Both the position numbers and the translations under genes were made by a program. 59,268 bases of DNA from Affinundibacterium baiyunense (lineage in GTDB: Bacteria; Pseudomonadota; Gammaproteobacteria; Burkholderiales; Burkholderiaceae_D). The number at the start of each line of letters is the position of its first letter. Position 1 is the first letter of the stretch. The stretch is from assembly GCF_018139645.1 (NCBI RefSeq), contig NZ_JAGSPM010000015.1:1-59268 (forward strand). The letters are read 5' to 3'. Positions 1 through 8,603 of this stretch are shown in pieces. A model generated the notes under the pieces. That model had not been told where the DNA came from. It was given only the letters and a program-made list of their open reading frames with translations, and searched no databases.

Positions 1-188
1 AACTCGGCATTGTAATGAGTGAACTTCTTTGTCAGTCCTTCCATACCATGTGCTTGGTACCAACCGACCCAACGTCTTACTGTTGAGTATTGCAGGTCGT
101 ATTTTTTACTTAATGCAAGATACCCCAATGCGCCACTTAAATACTCTTGCACTACACGGTATTTAAACTCTTCTGTATGTTTAGCCAT
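1..188 (-). CDS. IS3-family (IS150 group) transposase OrfA, N-terminal 62 residues
   Basis: The frame starts with ATG at 188 and runs off the window edge. It reads MAKHTEEFKYRVVQEYLSG and continues with a helix-turn-helix region around STVRRWVGWYQAHG, the arrangement of IS150-group OrfA proteins that bind the element ends. The terminal palindrome lies just upstream. The second copy in the window (57890-59268) has the same start but is interrupted. The family call rests on pattern recognition of the OrfA N-terminus. OrfB is not visible here. Confidence 0.8.
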   Translation of the reverse strand, partial: MAKHTEEFKYRVVQEYLSGALGYLALSKKYDLQYSTVRRWVGWYQAHGMEGLTKKFTHYNAE

Positions 189-233
189 TAAAAAACCCCA
201 AAAGTTGGTGTCCAACTTTTGGGGTTCAGTTTA
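1..233 (-). mobile_element. IS150-like element (IS3 family), one end, cut by window edge
   Basis: This is the orfA-proximal end of an IS3-family element of IS150 type. The outer end carries a near-perfect palindrome (196-224, arms CCCCAAAAGTTGG / CCAACTTTTGGGG) that ends in TGAACC when read outward. The same end sequence recurs in opposite orientation at 57845-57910. The exact boundary is uncertain: TGAACC ends at 228, but the two copies stay identical to 233 (TAAAC). The remaining part of the element lies off the window. Confidence 0.8.
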
Positions 234-249
234 TTGACCTGGCTTTTTT

Positions 250-906
250 TCATTCTGCATCAGCTTGATTCGCTGGAGCCGCTTTTTGAAACGCTTCTAG
301 CGCAAGACAGCGCTGATTAATTTCCATAATAATAGGCATCCCACTCAAATCAGCTTGGAATCGTTGCGCGTTATAAATTTGCGGTATCAGAAAACAATCT
401 GCCATACCAGGTTGATCGCCAAAACAAAAATCACCACGTTGTGGACTAACCGCCAAACGCGCCTCAATTGCTTTCAATCCAACTTCACACCAATGACGAT
501 ACCAGGCATTTTTTTGCTCATCATTAATTCCAAAATTAGCGCTCAAGTACTTCAGTATCCGTAAATTATTGACTGGATGAATATCGCAAGCGATCGATAA
601 TGATAATGCGCGAACGTAGGCACGATCAGCAAGATCAGATGGCATTAAAGCGATCGCTGGATACTTCTCCTCTAGGTACTCAATAATGGCGAGCGACTGA
701 CTTAATGCCAACTGAGTACCCTCATGTTCATCTACCAGTGCGGGCACCAAAGACTCGGGGTTAATTGCGCGGAACGATTCAGAAAATTGTTCGCCCCCAT
801 TCTTCACCAAATGAACTGGAATTTGTTCGTAATCTAAACCCTTTAAGTTCAATGCAATCCTTACACGGTAGGAAGCTGAACTACGAAAATATCCATAAAG
901 CTGCAT
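250..906 (-). CDS. maiA: maleylacetoacetate isomerase-like zeta-class glutathione transferase
   Basis: A 218-residue GST-fold protein. The N-terminal thioredoxin-like half has RSSASYRVRIALNLKGL, the zeta-class active-site segment, and NPESLVPALV and QSLAIIEYLEEKYP at the glutathione site. The C-terminal half is helical. MaiA isomerises maleylacetoacetate to fumarylacetoacetate in tyrosine catabolism, in the cytoplasm. The serine pair of the zeta motif is present, but the usual following cysteine (SSC) is alanine, as in many bacterial homologues. ATG at 906 has AAGAGAG upstream. No fumarylacetoacetase or homogentisate dioxygenase is adjacent, so maleylpyruvate isomerase activity is a possible alternative. 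The stop lies about 20 bp from the IS150-like end. Confidence 0.85.
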   Translation of the reverse strand: MQLYGYFRSSASYRVRIALNLKGLDYEQIPVHLVKNGGEQFSESFRAINPESLVPALVDEHEGTQLALSQSLAIIEYLEEKYPAIALMPSDLADRAYVRALSLSIACDIHPVNNLRILKYLSANFGINDEQKNAWYRHWCEVGLKAIEARLAVSPQRGDFCFGDQPGMADCFLIPQIYNAQRFQADLSGMPIIMEINQRCLALEAFQKAAPANQADAE

Positions 907-931
907 AGTTTTCTCTCTTATATTTTTTTAA

Positions 932-3514
932 TTAAGCGATCAGATTATGATCAATCTTTTCAAATAGCTGTTTTAATCGTGCATTACGCTGTTCAGTTTG
1001 TATGGTTGGCAAGCTCAACAGCGACAGCAGCAATTGTTGCAATTGTTGTTGATGATCGCCATTCTTCATCGCTTGCTGCAATACCTCTACCTGCTTTTTC
1101 AATCGTTCACGTGCAAGCTCTGTGGGGCTATCAATTCCAAGTAAAATCTCTAGGTGCAAACAATACTCATCCCACAAACTGGCATTCGCTTGTATAACCT
1201 TCTCAAAATCTTTTGCGTTCTCTGATGTTACTGTTTGCGCAAATTTGAATCGCGTCTGCAAAGCTTTAACAAACTTGTTCATATTCAAAGTGAGTGCCTT
1301 CCATTGTGTAACAAGCACATCACGCTGCGCGCTTACATCATCATTTTGCAAAACAAGTTGCTCTAACAGCTGACACAAATCTAGCGCGACGAAAAATTGC
1401 TCAGATTTACGTTGGCGCTCCCGCGCTTGCCAATCCGCGATAAACGTATTCAACTTCTGAATTTGTTGCTGCAACTCTTGCTCTAGCTGCTGTTCCAGCG
1501 CGCGAGGCACATGTCCTATCGCTCGCCATTTGGTCATCGCAGAATCAATTAACTGACGCGCCTGCAATGGATCTTGGCAATTCGCATTCGTTAATTCGGC
1601 ACAAATTGCACGCTTGGCTTGCAGATTAAATTGACGCTGTTGATCAGCGGTTTCTGCCAGTGAACGTTTTTTCTCAAAAATGGCATCGCATGCAGCACGA
1701 AACCTCTCCCACAATGCTTGCTCATCTTTGCGTGACAAGGGTACTGAAATTGCTTGTGTCTGCCAACGTTGTTGTATGCTGCGCAATTGATCCATTGAGG
1801 ACTTTTGCGCAAAATCTAATGACTCGACCTCAGCAATCATATCTTCGCGAGATTGGATTTCTTCTTGCTGCCTTTGATCAAGCGGCGTCGTTAAAGCAAG
1901 CAATAGTTCTTCAAACTCTTTATCAAGACGGTTTTTTTCTTTTCGATCAACAGGACCTATCTTTCTCCAGGACTGGCGCATTTGCAGAATTTTTGCATGC
2001 AAGGATTTCCAATTTTGTAGGTCATTCAAATGTTGCTGTACATCGATTCTACATTGCGACAAAAGTGCTTCTGCGTTCGCTAAATTTGCTCGACGTAATA
2101 CCGCTTGCGCCTGAAAATGCTGTGCCGCTGGTGCATAGACATTGCTACATGCAGCATCAAAACGTAACCACAATTCTCTCGGCGCCCCGCCACTAAGGTC
2201 CATTTGACGCCATTGCTCGCGCAAAGCAGAGACAGTTTCAACAATTTCTTGTGGCGACAAACTTAATGATGCCAATTGCTCTGCTGTATTCACCAATTCA
2301 TCGCGCGACACATTACCGCTCCACTTCGCCCATGAAACTAAGTGCGCAAACTGGCTACGAGCGGTGCTCAAGCGTTCTTTCAATTCCGTATTTAAACGCG
2401 GCTGTCCTTGTTTTTGCTTGTTCTGTTTTATATCAATATGACGTAACTCACGCTCATATTGACGAGCAATGTGCAAAGACCCTTGTTCTAAGGCTGCCTC
2501 TAGTTTTTCTAAATTTTGTTCTAGTTGCGCTAGGCTCATCGCAGGTATCTGGGTCGTGACCTCAGGCGCTTTGTTTATTTGATGGAGCTCAACGCTGTTT
2601 GTCACTTGGAGATCTGACTGAGAGTCTGCCTTTACTTCTGATTTGAGATCATCTGACGTATGCGCGATTGCCGCTACAGTGGTCGCTTCATCACTAGATT
2701 GATGTGGTGTAGCGAAGTGCGAAGTTTCATTCGAAACCTTCGCTAATCGCATTCTGTTTACTGCTTGTTCGAGCTGGTTTAGTTTCGCATCTGTATCAGA
2801 TAACAAGTGCTTCGGTAGCGAAGCAAATAAATCGCTCTCTGCGGCGGACTGAAGAATCAGCTTCCATCTCGCAATTCGCGTTGGAATTTCATCGTTGGAT
2901 AAATCTTGCGTCTGATCGATTTCTTGACTGACCTGAAGTAACTGTCTTTGAAGATCCAATTGCGCATTCAAGCGCTGTTGAATGGCATCACGCTTAGCCT
3001 TAAAGTTTTTTGAGATTTCATCAGTAATCAAACTAGATTCCGAGCCACTTTGGGCAGCAATCGCAGCAAATTGTTTATCTAAATCAATCAATTGATTCGC
3101 CAAAATTACGCTCTGCTCCAGCAAAGCGTCGGCTTTTTCCAAGCACTTCAGTGCTGACTGCTCAATCTGTTCTTGCTGATGTATCTGCTCAAGACGGGCT
3201 TGCATCAGCTTGGCCGTACGTTTATCGATATTGCGCGTAATTTGTAAAGCACGCTCCAAACTAGCTGATGAACTTAAATGTTGCGCCGCGAGAAAGCGCC
3301 CATCGGCAAAATCGCATTCTGCCAATAGTGCTAATAGATTGTCCTCGTTGCCAATACTTGTTTGAATTTTTTGCAGATAGGCTTGGCGCTCTTGTTCTTT
3401 TGCTTTTTGTTTATCTTCAATAGCTGCCTTGCTTAGTGAAGTTGGTAACGCGATCGGCTCGGTTGATGATGGAGTAGGCTTACGTGCAATAAATTTAGAT
3501 AGAAATTCAAACAT
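932..3514 (-). CDS. DUF349 domain-containing coiled-coil protein
   Basis: About 860 residues, mostly charged helices rich in Gln, Glu and Leu, with at least four DUF349-type repeats in the C-terminal two thirds. These are recognisable by W-x-x-x-G/A cores such as LREQWRQMDLSG, WRKIGPVDRKEKNRLDKEF, QQRWQTQAISVPLSRKDE and TKWRAIGHVPR. Family function is unknown. No signal peptide or membrane segment is seen, so it is probably cytoplasmic. I start it at the ATG at 3514 (MFEFLSKFIARKP), which matches the usual opening of betaproteobacterial relatives. A longer frame reaches 3628, but its first 38 residues look like untranslated leader. A Ser/Thr/Asp-rich linker near residue 300 separates the two halves. 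Confidence 0.75.
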   Translation of the reverse strand: MFEFLSKFIARKPTPSSTEPIALPTSLSKAAIEDKQKAKEQERQAYLQKIQTSIGNEDNLLALLAECDFADGRFLAAQHLSSSASLERALQITRNIDKRTAKLMQARLEQIHQQEQIEQSALKCLEKADALLEQSVILANQLIDLDKQFAAIAAQSGSESSLITDEISKNFKAKRDAIQQRLNAQLDLQRQLLQVSQEIDQTQDLSNDEIPTRIARWKLILQSAAESDLFASLPKHLLSDTDAKLNQLEQAVNRMRLAKVSNETSHFATPHQSSDEATTVAAIAHTSDDLKSEVKADSQSDLQVTNSVELHQINKAPEVTTQIPAMSLAQLEQNLEKLEAALEQGSLHIARQYERELRHIDIKQNKQKQGQPRLNTELKERLSTARSQFAHLVSWAKWSGNVSRDELVNTAEQLASLSLSPQEIVETVSALREQWRQMDLSGGAPRELWLRFDAACSNVYAPAAQHFQAQAVLRRANLANAEALLSQCRIDVQQHLNDLQNWKSLHAKILQMRQSWRKIGPVDRKEKNRLDKEFEELLLALTTPLDQRQQEEIQSREDMIAEVESLDFAQKSSMDQLRSIQQRWQTQAISVPLSRKDEQALWERFRAACDAIFEKKRSLAETADQQRQFNLQAKRAICAELTNANCQDPLQARQLIDSAMTKWRAIGHVPRALEQQLEQELQQQIQKLNTFIADWQARERQRKSEQFFVALDLCQLLEQLVLQNDDVSAQRDVLVTQWKALTLNMNKFVKALQTRFKFAQTVTSENAKDFEKVIQANASLWDEYCLHLEILLGIDSPTELARERLKKQVEVLQQAMKNGDHQQQLQQLLLSLLSLPTIQTEQRNARLKQLFEKIDHNLIA

Positions 3515-3749
3515 ATCGGTTTTGAAAGTTGGCAGCAAATAGAGAAAGTAAACATCATAACAAGACTTATGACCGTTTCGCAAAATTTGATCACCGACGA
3601 TCAGCAAGCAATAACAAGGAAAAAACACTAAATCTCAAATCATTGAAACATCTTGTTGCAATTTTAAGTGCCCTTATTGTCTGCAAATGCATAAAGCATC
3701 GCGTTATTAGCTAACCGACAGTTCTCGGATTCAAATAAAGGAAACGATC

Positions 3750-4202
3750 ATGAAAATCCAAGTCATCAGAAATCGGCTAATTAGCATCATTTGTCTATGT
3801 GTGGCTGGAATCAGCCTATCTGCTCAGGCATCTAATGGATATGACCGCGACGACGGGAGCAACAAATACGATAGAGGCCATCGCTCCGAGCATTTCGAAC
3901 GTCAAACACCTCACTACCAACGCCATCACCCTAAATATGCGCATGTCTATTATCCAAGTTACAGCGCATATTACTCCCCACACTCAAGAACTTGGTTTTG
4001 GTTAGAGGGTGCGCGTTGGCACTCTGGGGTGCGTCTCCCCTTCCATATCAATTTGCAAGTTGGTGGCATTCCTATACAACTAAGTAGCGCGATTCCTTAT
4101 TACGAACACCGTTATATAGAACGACGCTATCCTCGTCCTATCTATATTGAGCGCGATCGTCACCATCATAGACACCACGACAGACATTATCGCCCTTGGT
4201 AA
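3750..4202 (+). CDS. His/Tyr-rich exported protein of unknown function
   Basis: 150 residues. A signal peptide is visible (RNRLISIICLCVAGISLSAQA, predicted cut after AQA near residue 27). The mature part is extremely rich in His, Tyr, Arg and Asp, with HYQRHHPKYAHVYYPS, a central WFWLEGARWHSG segment and a C-terminal tail HHHRHHDRHYRPW. Similar WFW-x-x-G-x-RW exported proteins occur in Burkholderiales, but I know no function. The histidine clusters could bind metal ions; that is inference. ATG at 3750 is preceded by AAAGGAAA. A 12-bp perfect stem follows the stop. Confidence 0.7.
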   Translation: MKIQVIRNRLISIICLCVAGISLSAQASNGYDRDDGSNKYDRGHRSEHFERQTPHYQRHHPKYAHVYYPSYSAYYSPHSRTWFWLEGARWHSGVRLPFHINLQVGGIPIQLSSAIPYYEHRYIERRYPRPIYIERDRHHHRHHDRHYRPW

Positions 4203-4221
4203 CAGGTGTATTTGCTGTATT

Positions 4222-4249
4222 TCTGATATGCAGTCCGCTGCATATCAGA
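4222..4249 (+). terminator. perfect 12-bp stem-loop after the His-rich gene
   Basis: Arms TCTGATATGCAG (4222-4233) and CTGCATATCAGA (4238-4249) enclose a TCCG tetraloop. It begins 20 bp after the stop codon at 4202. There is no T-run after it, so it may protect the mRNA 3' end or be a protein site rather than an intrinsic terminator. Confidence 0.4.
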
Positions 4250-4440
4250 TCACACTCCATTCTTGCTTCCTTTCTACCACTCCCCACCCTAACATTCGGT
4301 GCTAGAATAATTTCACCAGCTCCTGCAATGCAAGCATTATGCGATTGAGCAATAGTGTTAATATAAATCACTAAATTACAACAATGTTTCATATTTCTCA
4401 TTGAAAATCATTACACTATTCCCATAGGAGATTTTTCATC

Positions 4441-4773
4441 ATGAACAAGAAACATCGTTATGTAGACCTTCATCAAATCAGTCCGGGCGAGATCCTCGCT
4501 GATGATTTGCTCGATAAGCTTGGCCATGTGTTACTTCCCGCAGGAACCGAACTGACAACATCGATGTTGAAAGCAATTGCGAATCACGACATTCACCAAC
4601 TGCCTTTGCACTATGTCACCGATCCAGATTCAGTCGAACCGCAGAAAGAAGATGAAGATTCCATCGAACAGCAACTCGATAGAGTCAATCATTTATTCCG
4701 ACATTCGCCTCGCGAAGGAGCTACTGAAACGCTAAGAAACTACGTCGAATCTTATCGTCGAGGAGACGCATAA
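4441..4773 (+). CDS. small acidic protein, HD-GYP-associated N-terminal type domain
   Basis: 110 residues, no signal peptide. The N-terminal part (VDLHQISPGEILADDLLDKLGHVLLPAGTEL in two stretches) resembles the short beta-rich domain found in front of many HD-GYP phosphodiesterases. The C-terminal 45 residues are acidic helix. AGGAG lies ahead of ATG 4441. Its stop overlaps the ATG of the following HDOD gene (TAATG at 4771-4775), so the two are probably translated together and may form a complex. Function is inferred only from context: cyclic-di-GMP or stress signalling. It is a stand-alone version of a domain usually fused to its partner. Confidence 0.6.
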   Translation: MNKKHRYVDLHQISPGEILADDLLDKLGHVLLPAGTELTTSMLKAIANHDIHQLPLHYVTDPDSVEPQKEDEDSIEQQLDRVNHLFRHSPREGATETLRNYVESYRRGDA

Positions 4774-5639
4774 TGGCTAGCTTAATCAACGATCCCAATG
4801 ACGATCAAATTTCTATTGAAGAAGTCATCAATAAAATCAATGATCTTCCCAGCTTGCCAGAGCTAGCACGCGAAATGTTGAATGATTTGAATAACGAGGA
4901 CATCAGCCTTGAATCGATAGTCGAAAAAGTCGCCATGGATCAATCGCTAGCCGCAAAGGCGATTCAATTAGCGAATACGTCCTACTATGGCAACAATTCT
5001 AAAGTTGTTACGATTCAGCAAGCGGCATCGATGTTAGGCACAAAGAATCTGAAAGACTTAATCCGTACAACTATTTTCAATAAAAATTTACCGATTGCGC
5101 GTTGTCGAGGCTTCGACAACAAGAGCTTTTGGCGCCACAACATTGCTACTGCGATCTGTGCTGAAATCATTTCTAGAAAACTACACTTGAAGCACGATTT
5201 TGCATTCACCGCTGGTCTACTGCACGATATAGGACGCTTAGTTTTAGTAACAAAATTTCCCAAACACTACGAACAAGTAATTCACTGCGCCCTGGAAAAT
5301 GACTGCGAATTGATTGAAGCAGAGCGCGCCATTCTCGGTGTAGACCACGTCGGCGTTGGACTTATCTTGGCTTTGCAATGGAATTTCTCTGACGTCATTC
5401 AAGATGCGATTCGTGGACACCACACACCGAACGATGAAGAGCTGCATCCGATTGCTTCAATTATTCATGTGGCAAACGCAATCGTGCACGCACTTGATTT
5501 AAGTGAATCTGAAGACGACTCCGTGCCTGCCGTATCTCAGTATGCATGGGACAATTTAGGCTTAGATGAGGCAAGCTATCACGCCATATTTCACGAGACC
5601 GAACTACGTTTCGAAGCGATGAATCAAATCTTGCAATAA
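4773..5639 (+). CDS. HDOD domain signalling protein
   Basis: 288 residues. An HDOD domain covers about residues 20-215, with LPSLPELAREMLNDL at its start, AAKAIQLANTSYYG, and TAGLLHDIGRLVLVT, in which the HD dyad is kept. HDOD proteins are regulatory scaffolds in bacterial signalling, often linked to c-di-GMP, motility or DNA-damage responses, and generally lack demonstrated phosphohydrolase activity. The ATG overlaps the preceding stop. A paralogue lies at 25833-26672, sharing CRGFD-x-K-x-FW and FTAGLLHDIG. The C-terminal 70 residues carry no motif I recognise. Placement before a GGDEF gene supports a c-di-GMP signalling role (inference). Confidence 0.8.
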   Translation: MASLINDPNDDQISIEEVINKINDLPSLPELAREMLNDLNNEDISLESIVEKVAMDQSLAAKAIQLANTSYYGNNSKVVTIQQAASMLGTKNLKDLIRTTIFNKNLPIARCRGFDNKSFWRHNIATAICAEIISRKLHLKHDFAFTAGLLHDIGRLVLVTKFPKHYEQVIHCALENDCELIEAERAILGVDHVGVGLILALQWNFSDVIQDAIRGHHTPNDEELHPIASIIHVANAIVHALDLSESEDDSVPAVSQYAWDNLGLDEASYHAIFHETELRFEAMNQILQ

Positions 5640-5774
5640 GTAAGATCCAGTTCGTGCCTACACCAGAATGATCTACATTGTTAATTCGAATATTCGTCAC
5701 TAAGTTTGTCAATTTGCGAATAAAATAGACGATATTTTTTCAATATTTCCCACCGCGTTACAACTGAGGCTACT

Positions 5775-6755
5775 TTGGAACACTTTAAGGACTTTAGGCA
5801 CACCAACTTCAAGGTAGGGGATATCCAGCTTTTTAAGAATATCAGTAAAGATGAGCTCTTAAAGATAAAGCAGCAACTCGATTACTGCCCGGTAGTTACT
5901 GCAAAATCTGGCGAGATCGTTCTAGACAGTCAAAGCTCAGGCGCATGTTTATATGTTGTACTTTCCGGCATACTCGCACTGACTTCCAATACATCGAAAC
6001 GCCAATTAGAAAATTCTACTATTCAATATTTCGCTGGTGAATGCGTTGGTGAAATTTCTGTGTTAGATGAAGAAGCCAGCACTGCGACAATTGCCGCCGT
6101 GACAGATGCGCAACTACTGCTAATCGATTCAGTTATCATGTGGCGCTTAATTGATGATTCAAACGGCGTGGCGCGCAATCTTTTGCAGTTACTTTCATTT
6201 CGGATTCGCACCACGAACGCGCAGTTACGTAATCGTCAAAAAGTTGGTGAGTTTTATCGACAATTATCGATGGTTGATGGCTTAACGGGATTACATAATC
6301 GATCATGGCTCAATACCCAACTACCTGGCCTAATTGAAAATGCGCATGCAACTCAAACAGAGCTGAGCATTGTAATGGTCGATCTTGATCACTTTAAAAA
6401 ATTTAATGATCAACACGGACATGTGATGGGAGATGAGGCCTTGCAAGTTGCGGCAAAAGTTGTCAGCGCAGGTTTGCGTCCGAGCGACTTCGCAGCAAGA
6501 TACGGTGGCGAAGAAATGATCATTATCTTGCCCAATACCAGCAAAGAATCGGCTTTAATCGTGGCTGAACGTCTATGCGATCGAATTCGGCATGCACAAG
6601 TATTCAAAGATTCAGACCAAGCACTACCGCATATCACCGCATCACTTGGGCTTGCAACGCTAACAGAGGGTCAAGATGGTTTAGCGGTCATTTCAAGTGC
6701 AGATGCGGCGCTATACCGTGCAAAAGAACGCGGCCGAAATCAAGTTGCACTATAA
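5775..6755 (+). CDS. diguanylate cyclase with N-terminal cyclic-nucleotide-binding-like domain
   Basis: 326 residues. Residues about 15-145 form a CAP-effector-like fold (CLYVVLSGILAL, GECVGEISVLDEEASTATI). Residues about 165-326 form a GGDEF domain with DGLTGLHNRSWL, VDLDHFKKFND and GGEEM as the catalytic signature. RPSD five residues earlier is an intact RxxD inhibitory site. It should make c-di-GMP from two GTP and be product-inhibited. In the sensor domain the arginine that normally contacts the cyclic nucleotide phosphate appears to be Ser, so it may sense something else or nothing. The start is TTG at 5775 with GAGG 5 bases upstream; no in-frame ATG is nearby. No membrane segment. Confidence 0.85.
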   Translation: MEHFKDFRHTNFKVGDIQLFKNISKDELLKIKQQLDYCPVVTAKSGEIVLDSQSSGACLYVVLSGILALTSNTSKRQLENSTIQYFAGECVGEISVLDEEASTATIAAVTDAQLLLIDSVIMWRLIDDSNGVARNLLQLLSFRIRTTNAQLRNRQKVGEFYRQLSMVDGLTGLHNRSWLNTQLPGLIENAHATQTELSIVMVDLDHFKKFNDQHGHVMGDEALQVAAKVVSAGLRPSDFAARYGGEEMIIILPNTSKESALIVAERLCDRIRHAQVFKDSDQALPHITASLGLATLTEGQDGLAVISSADAALYRAKERGRNQVAL

Positions 6756-6758
6756 AAA

Positions 6759-6780
6759 AAGCGCATTTAAAAATGCGCTT
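6759..6780. terminator. bidirectional intrinsic terminator
   Basis: Arms AAGCGCATTT (6759-6768) and AAATGCGCTT (6771-6780) are flanked by A- and T-runs. It lies between the convergent GGDEF gene and porin gene and can serve both. Confidence 0.8.
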
Positions 6781-6844
6781 CTTTTTTGCTAGGCATGTTG
6801 ATTTTTGATTCAACTATACCTAGCTATTTTTCGTCAATCTGAAA

Positions 6845-8191
6845 TTAGAAACGGTGACGAATACCAAATTGCAATACACGACCAGATTCACCAGGGAATT
6901 CGGTAAAGCCGCCAGAGGCACTTGCAGCGCCTGGAGCGTATTGTCCATCATTTTGGTTCTTGGTGTAACCAACAACCGCATAGAGGTCAGTACGTTTAGA
7001 CATATTGTAGTTATAGCCTAATGCGTATTGCGTCACATCGCTGTTCGACAAAGTTCTATCATCTTGTACGCTATATGAAGCCATCACTCGACCATTACCT
7101 AATTTGTAGTGCGCGCCTAAGCTGTAGCTGTTCGCATCGAGCTTGAAGTTTTTTGTGATATTGGTTCTAAAAATCGTTGTCCATGCAGCGATTACTGGTG
7201 CAGGTACGCCACCAGCGCGTAAGCCTGGCGTGATTTCTAAATCCCATGCATCAAAAAATACTGGCAGGAGAATCGAGTTCTCATTGCGCATTGTTTGATA
7301 GCCAGCAAACAATTTGAAATCATCAAATGCATAAGAACCACCAACTGTAGTCGTTACCAAACCAGTTGAACCATCGGTGTTTGTACCTCTGTTGTAACCA
7401 ACACCAACATCAAATCCATTTGCTTTGTAGCGAACATTACCAGCGATGAAATCTTTATCTAAGCCAATGTAGCCAGAATTTTTAAAGCCATACATCAAAG
7501 AACCACCAAAACCATTTGGCAATTCAATGCGATATTGCACAGATTTATTTGAGCGAATCGCCATACCAGCCGTCAACAAACCGCCAGTACCACCAGTGAT
7601 GCCGCCCCAGCTACCTGCCATGCCGCTTTCAAACGCGTCAGCAGAATTGAAAACTTCGTAAGCTGGTGTGTACATACGACCTGCTAACACAGCACCAACA
7701 GGTGTAATCAAACCAACCATCGCCATACGATCAAACAAGCCGCCATCAGGTCCGCCGCCTCGAGCCAAAATCAATGGCGAAGTCGCATTCACGTTGTATT
7801 TCGGTTGCAAAGCTGAACGTACGCCAGCCAAAGTTTGTGCAGCGGCACCTTTCAATGCAGCGCTACCAAAATCAGGAAAATTCATGCCTTTAGTCAAGGC
7901 ATATCCTTGGTAATCACTTAAGTTACCAGTTTTGTTACTACCAGTATCTACTTCAACCCGCGCTTCCAAATTAAAAATGGCTTTGTATCCGCCGCCCATG
8001 TCTTCAGTACCTTTAAAACCGATACGAGAGCCATCAGCGATACCACTCACCATTTTAGTTTGAGTATCTTTGCCAAGCTTACTTACTTGAATACCAGCAT
8101 CCAGAATGCCGTACAAAGTTACATTGGTTTGCGCCAAAGTTGGCATTGCAAAGCATGTACCTAATGCCATTGCCAAAAGTTTCATTTTCAT
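6845..8191 (-). CDS. outer-membrane porin, Burkholderia/Bordetella type
   Basis: 448 residues from the ATG at 8191. The signal peptide MKMKLLAMALGTCFAMPTLA is followed by QTNVTLYGILDAGIQV, the typical first strand of Burkholderiales general porins. Later come RIGFKGTEDMGGGYKAIFNLE and a C-terminal FGIRHRF with terminal Phe for BAM-dependent assembly. It would form a 16-stranded trimeric channel for small solutes. The longer frame from 8206 is less likely, because GGAG at 8201-8204 sits 9 bases ahead of the ATG at 8191. Internal Gly/Ala-rich segments are probably loops. At 448 residues it is longer than the common 350-400, because of long extracellular loops around residues 95-200. Confidence 0.85.
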   Translation of the reverse strand: MKMKLLAMALGTCFAMPTLAQTNVTLYGILDAGIQVSKLGKDTQTKMVSGIADGSRIGFKGTEDMGGGYKAIFNLEARVEVDTGSNKTGNLSDYQGYALTKGMNFPDFGSAALKGAAAQTLAGVRSALQPKYNVNATSPLILARGGGPDGGLFDRMAMVGLITPVGAVLAGRMYTPAYEVFNSADAFESGMAGSWGGITGGTGGLLTAGMAIRSNKSVQYRIELPNGFGGSLMYGFKNSGYIGLDKDFIAGNVRYKANGFDVGVGYNRGTNTDGSTGLVTTTVGGSYAFDDFKLFAGYQTMRNENSILLPVFFDAWDLEITPGLRAGGVPAPVIAAWTTIFRTNITKNFKLDANSYSLGAHYKLGNGRVMASYSVQDDRTLSNSDVTQYALGYNYNMSKRTDLYAVVGYTKNQNDGQYAPGAASASGGFTEFPGESGRVLQFGIRHRF

Positions 8192-8603
8192 TTTTGTTGT
8201 CTCCATGTAGATACTTAAATCAATCCAAAACGAACGTACGTACTAATTTCATTTGTTAAAATATGACATTGATCTTTGCCCTTGTATAGGATCGAAGTGA
8301 AGTTTATAAAGCATGTCGTAAATTTTACATACATAAATTACTAGCCTTTAGTTTCACCCTACACATCGCAAAATTCACCGTTTTTCTCTATGAAAAATCG
8401 TTAATTTCATATCGAGATCAGCATCGCCACAAATTCAATTTCCCAGCAATTTTGGTTCTATTTTTTCGAGTACATATTCTAATTTTCAGTGTCGTTTAAT
8501 TGCACCTTGCACACCCCATTTTGAATTCAATGGCATATAGTGAAGCTCTCAAAAAGCACAAGCGTTCGTTTAGCAACAATCCAATAATTAGTCAGGAGAC
8601 AAA
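8192..8603. other. divergent intergenic region, porin / GDSL lipoprotein
   Basis: AT-rich spacer of about 410 bp between divergent genes. It must hold the promoters of both. A short palindrome of ACGTACGTAC type lies near 8233-8242. I see no convincing -35/-10 pair, small gene or RNA. Confidence 0.4.

Noticed and set aside
1660..2196. 178-codon open frame on the plus strand inside the DUF349 gene
   Set aside because: It is antisense to a well-supported gene and its composition mirrors the opposite strand.
3515..3628. 38-residue N-terminal extension of the DUF349 protein
   Set aside because: Cys-rich, hydrophobic composition unlike the rest of the protein; the typical family opening begins at 3514.
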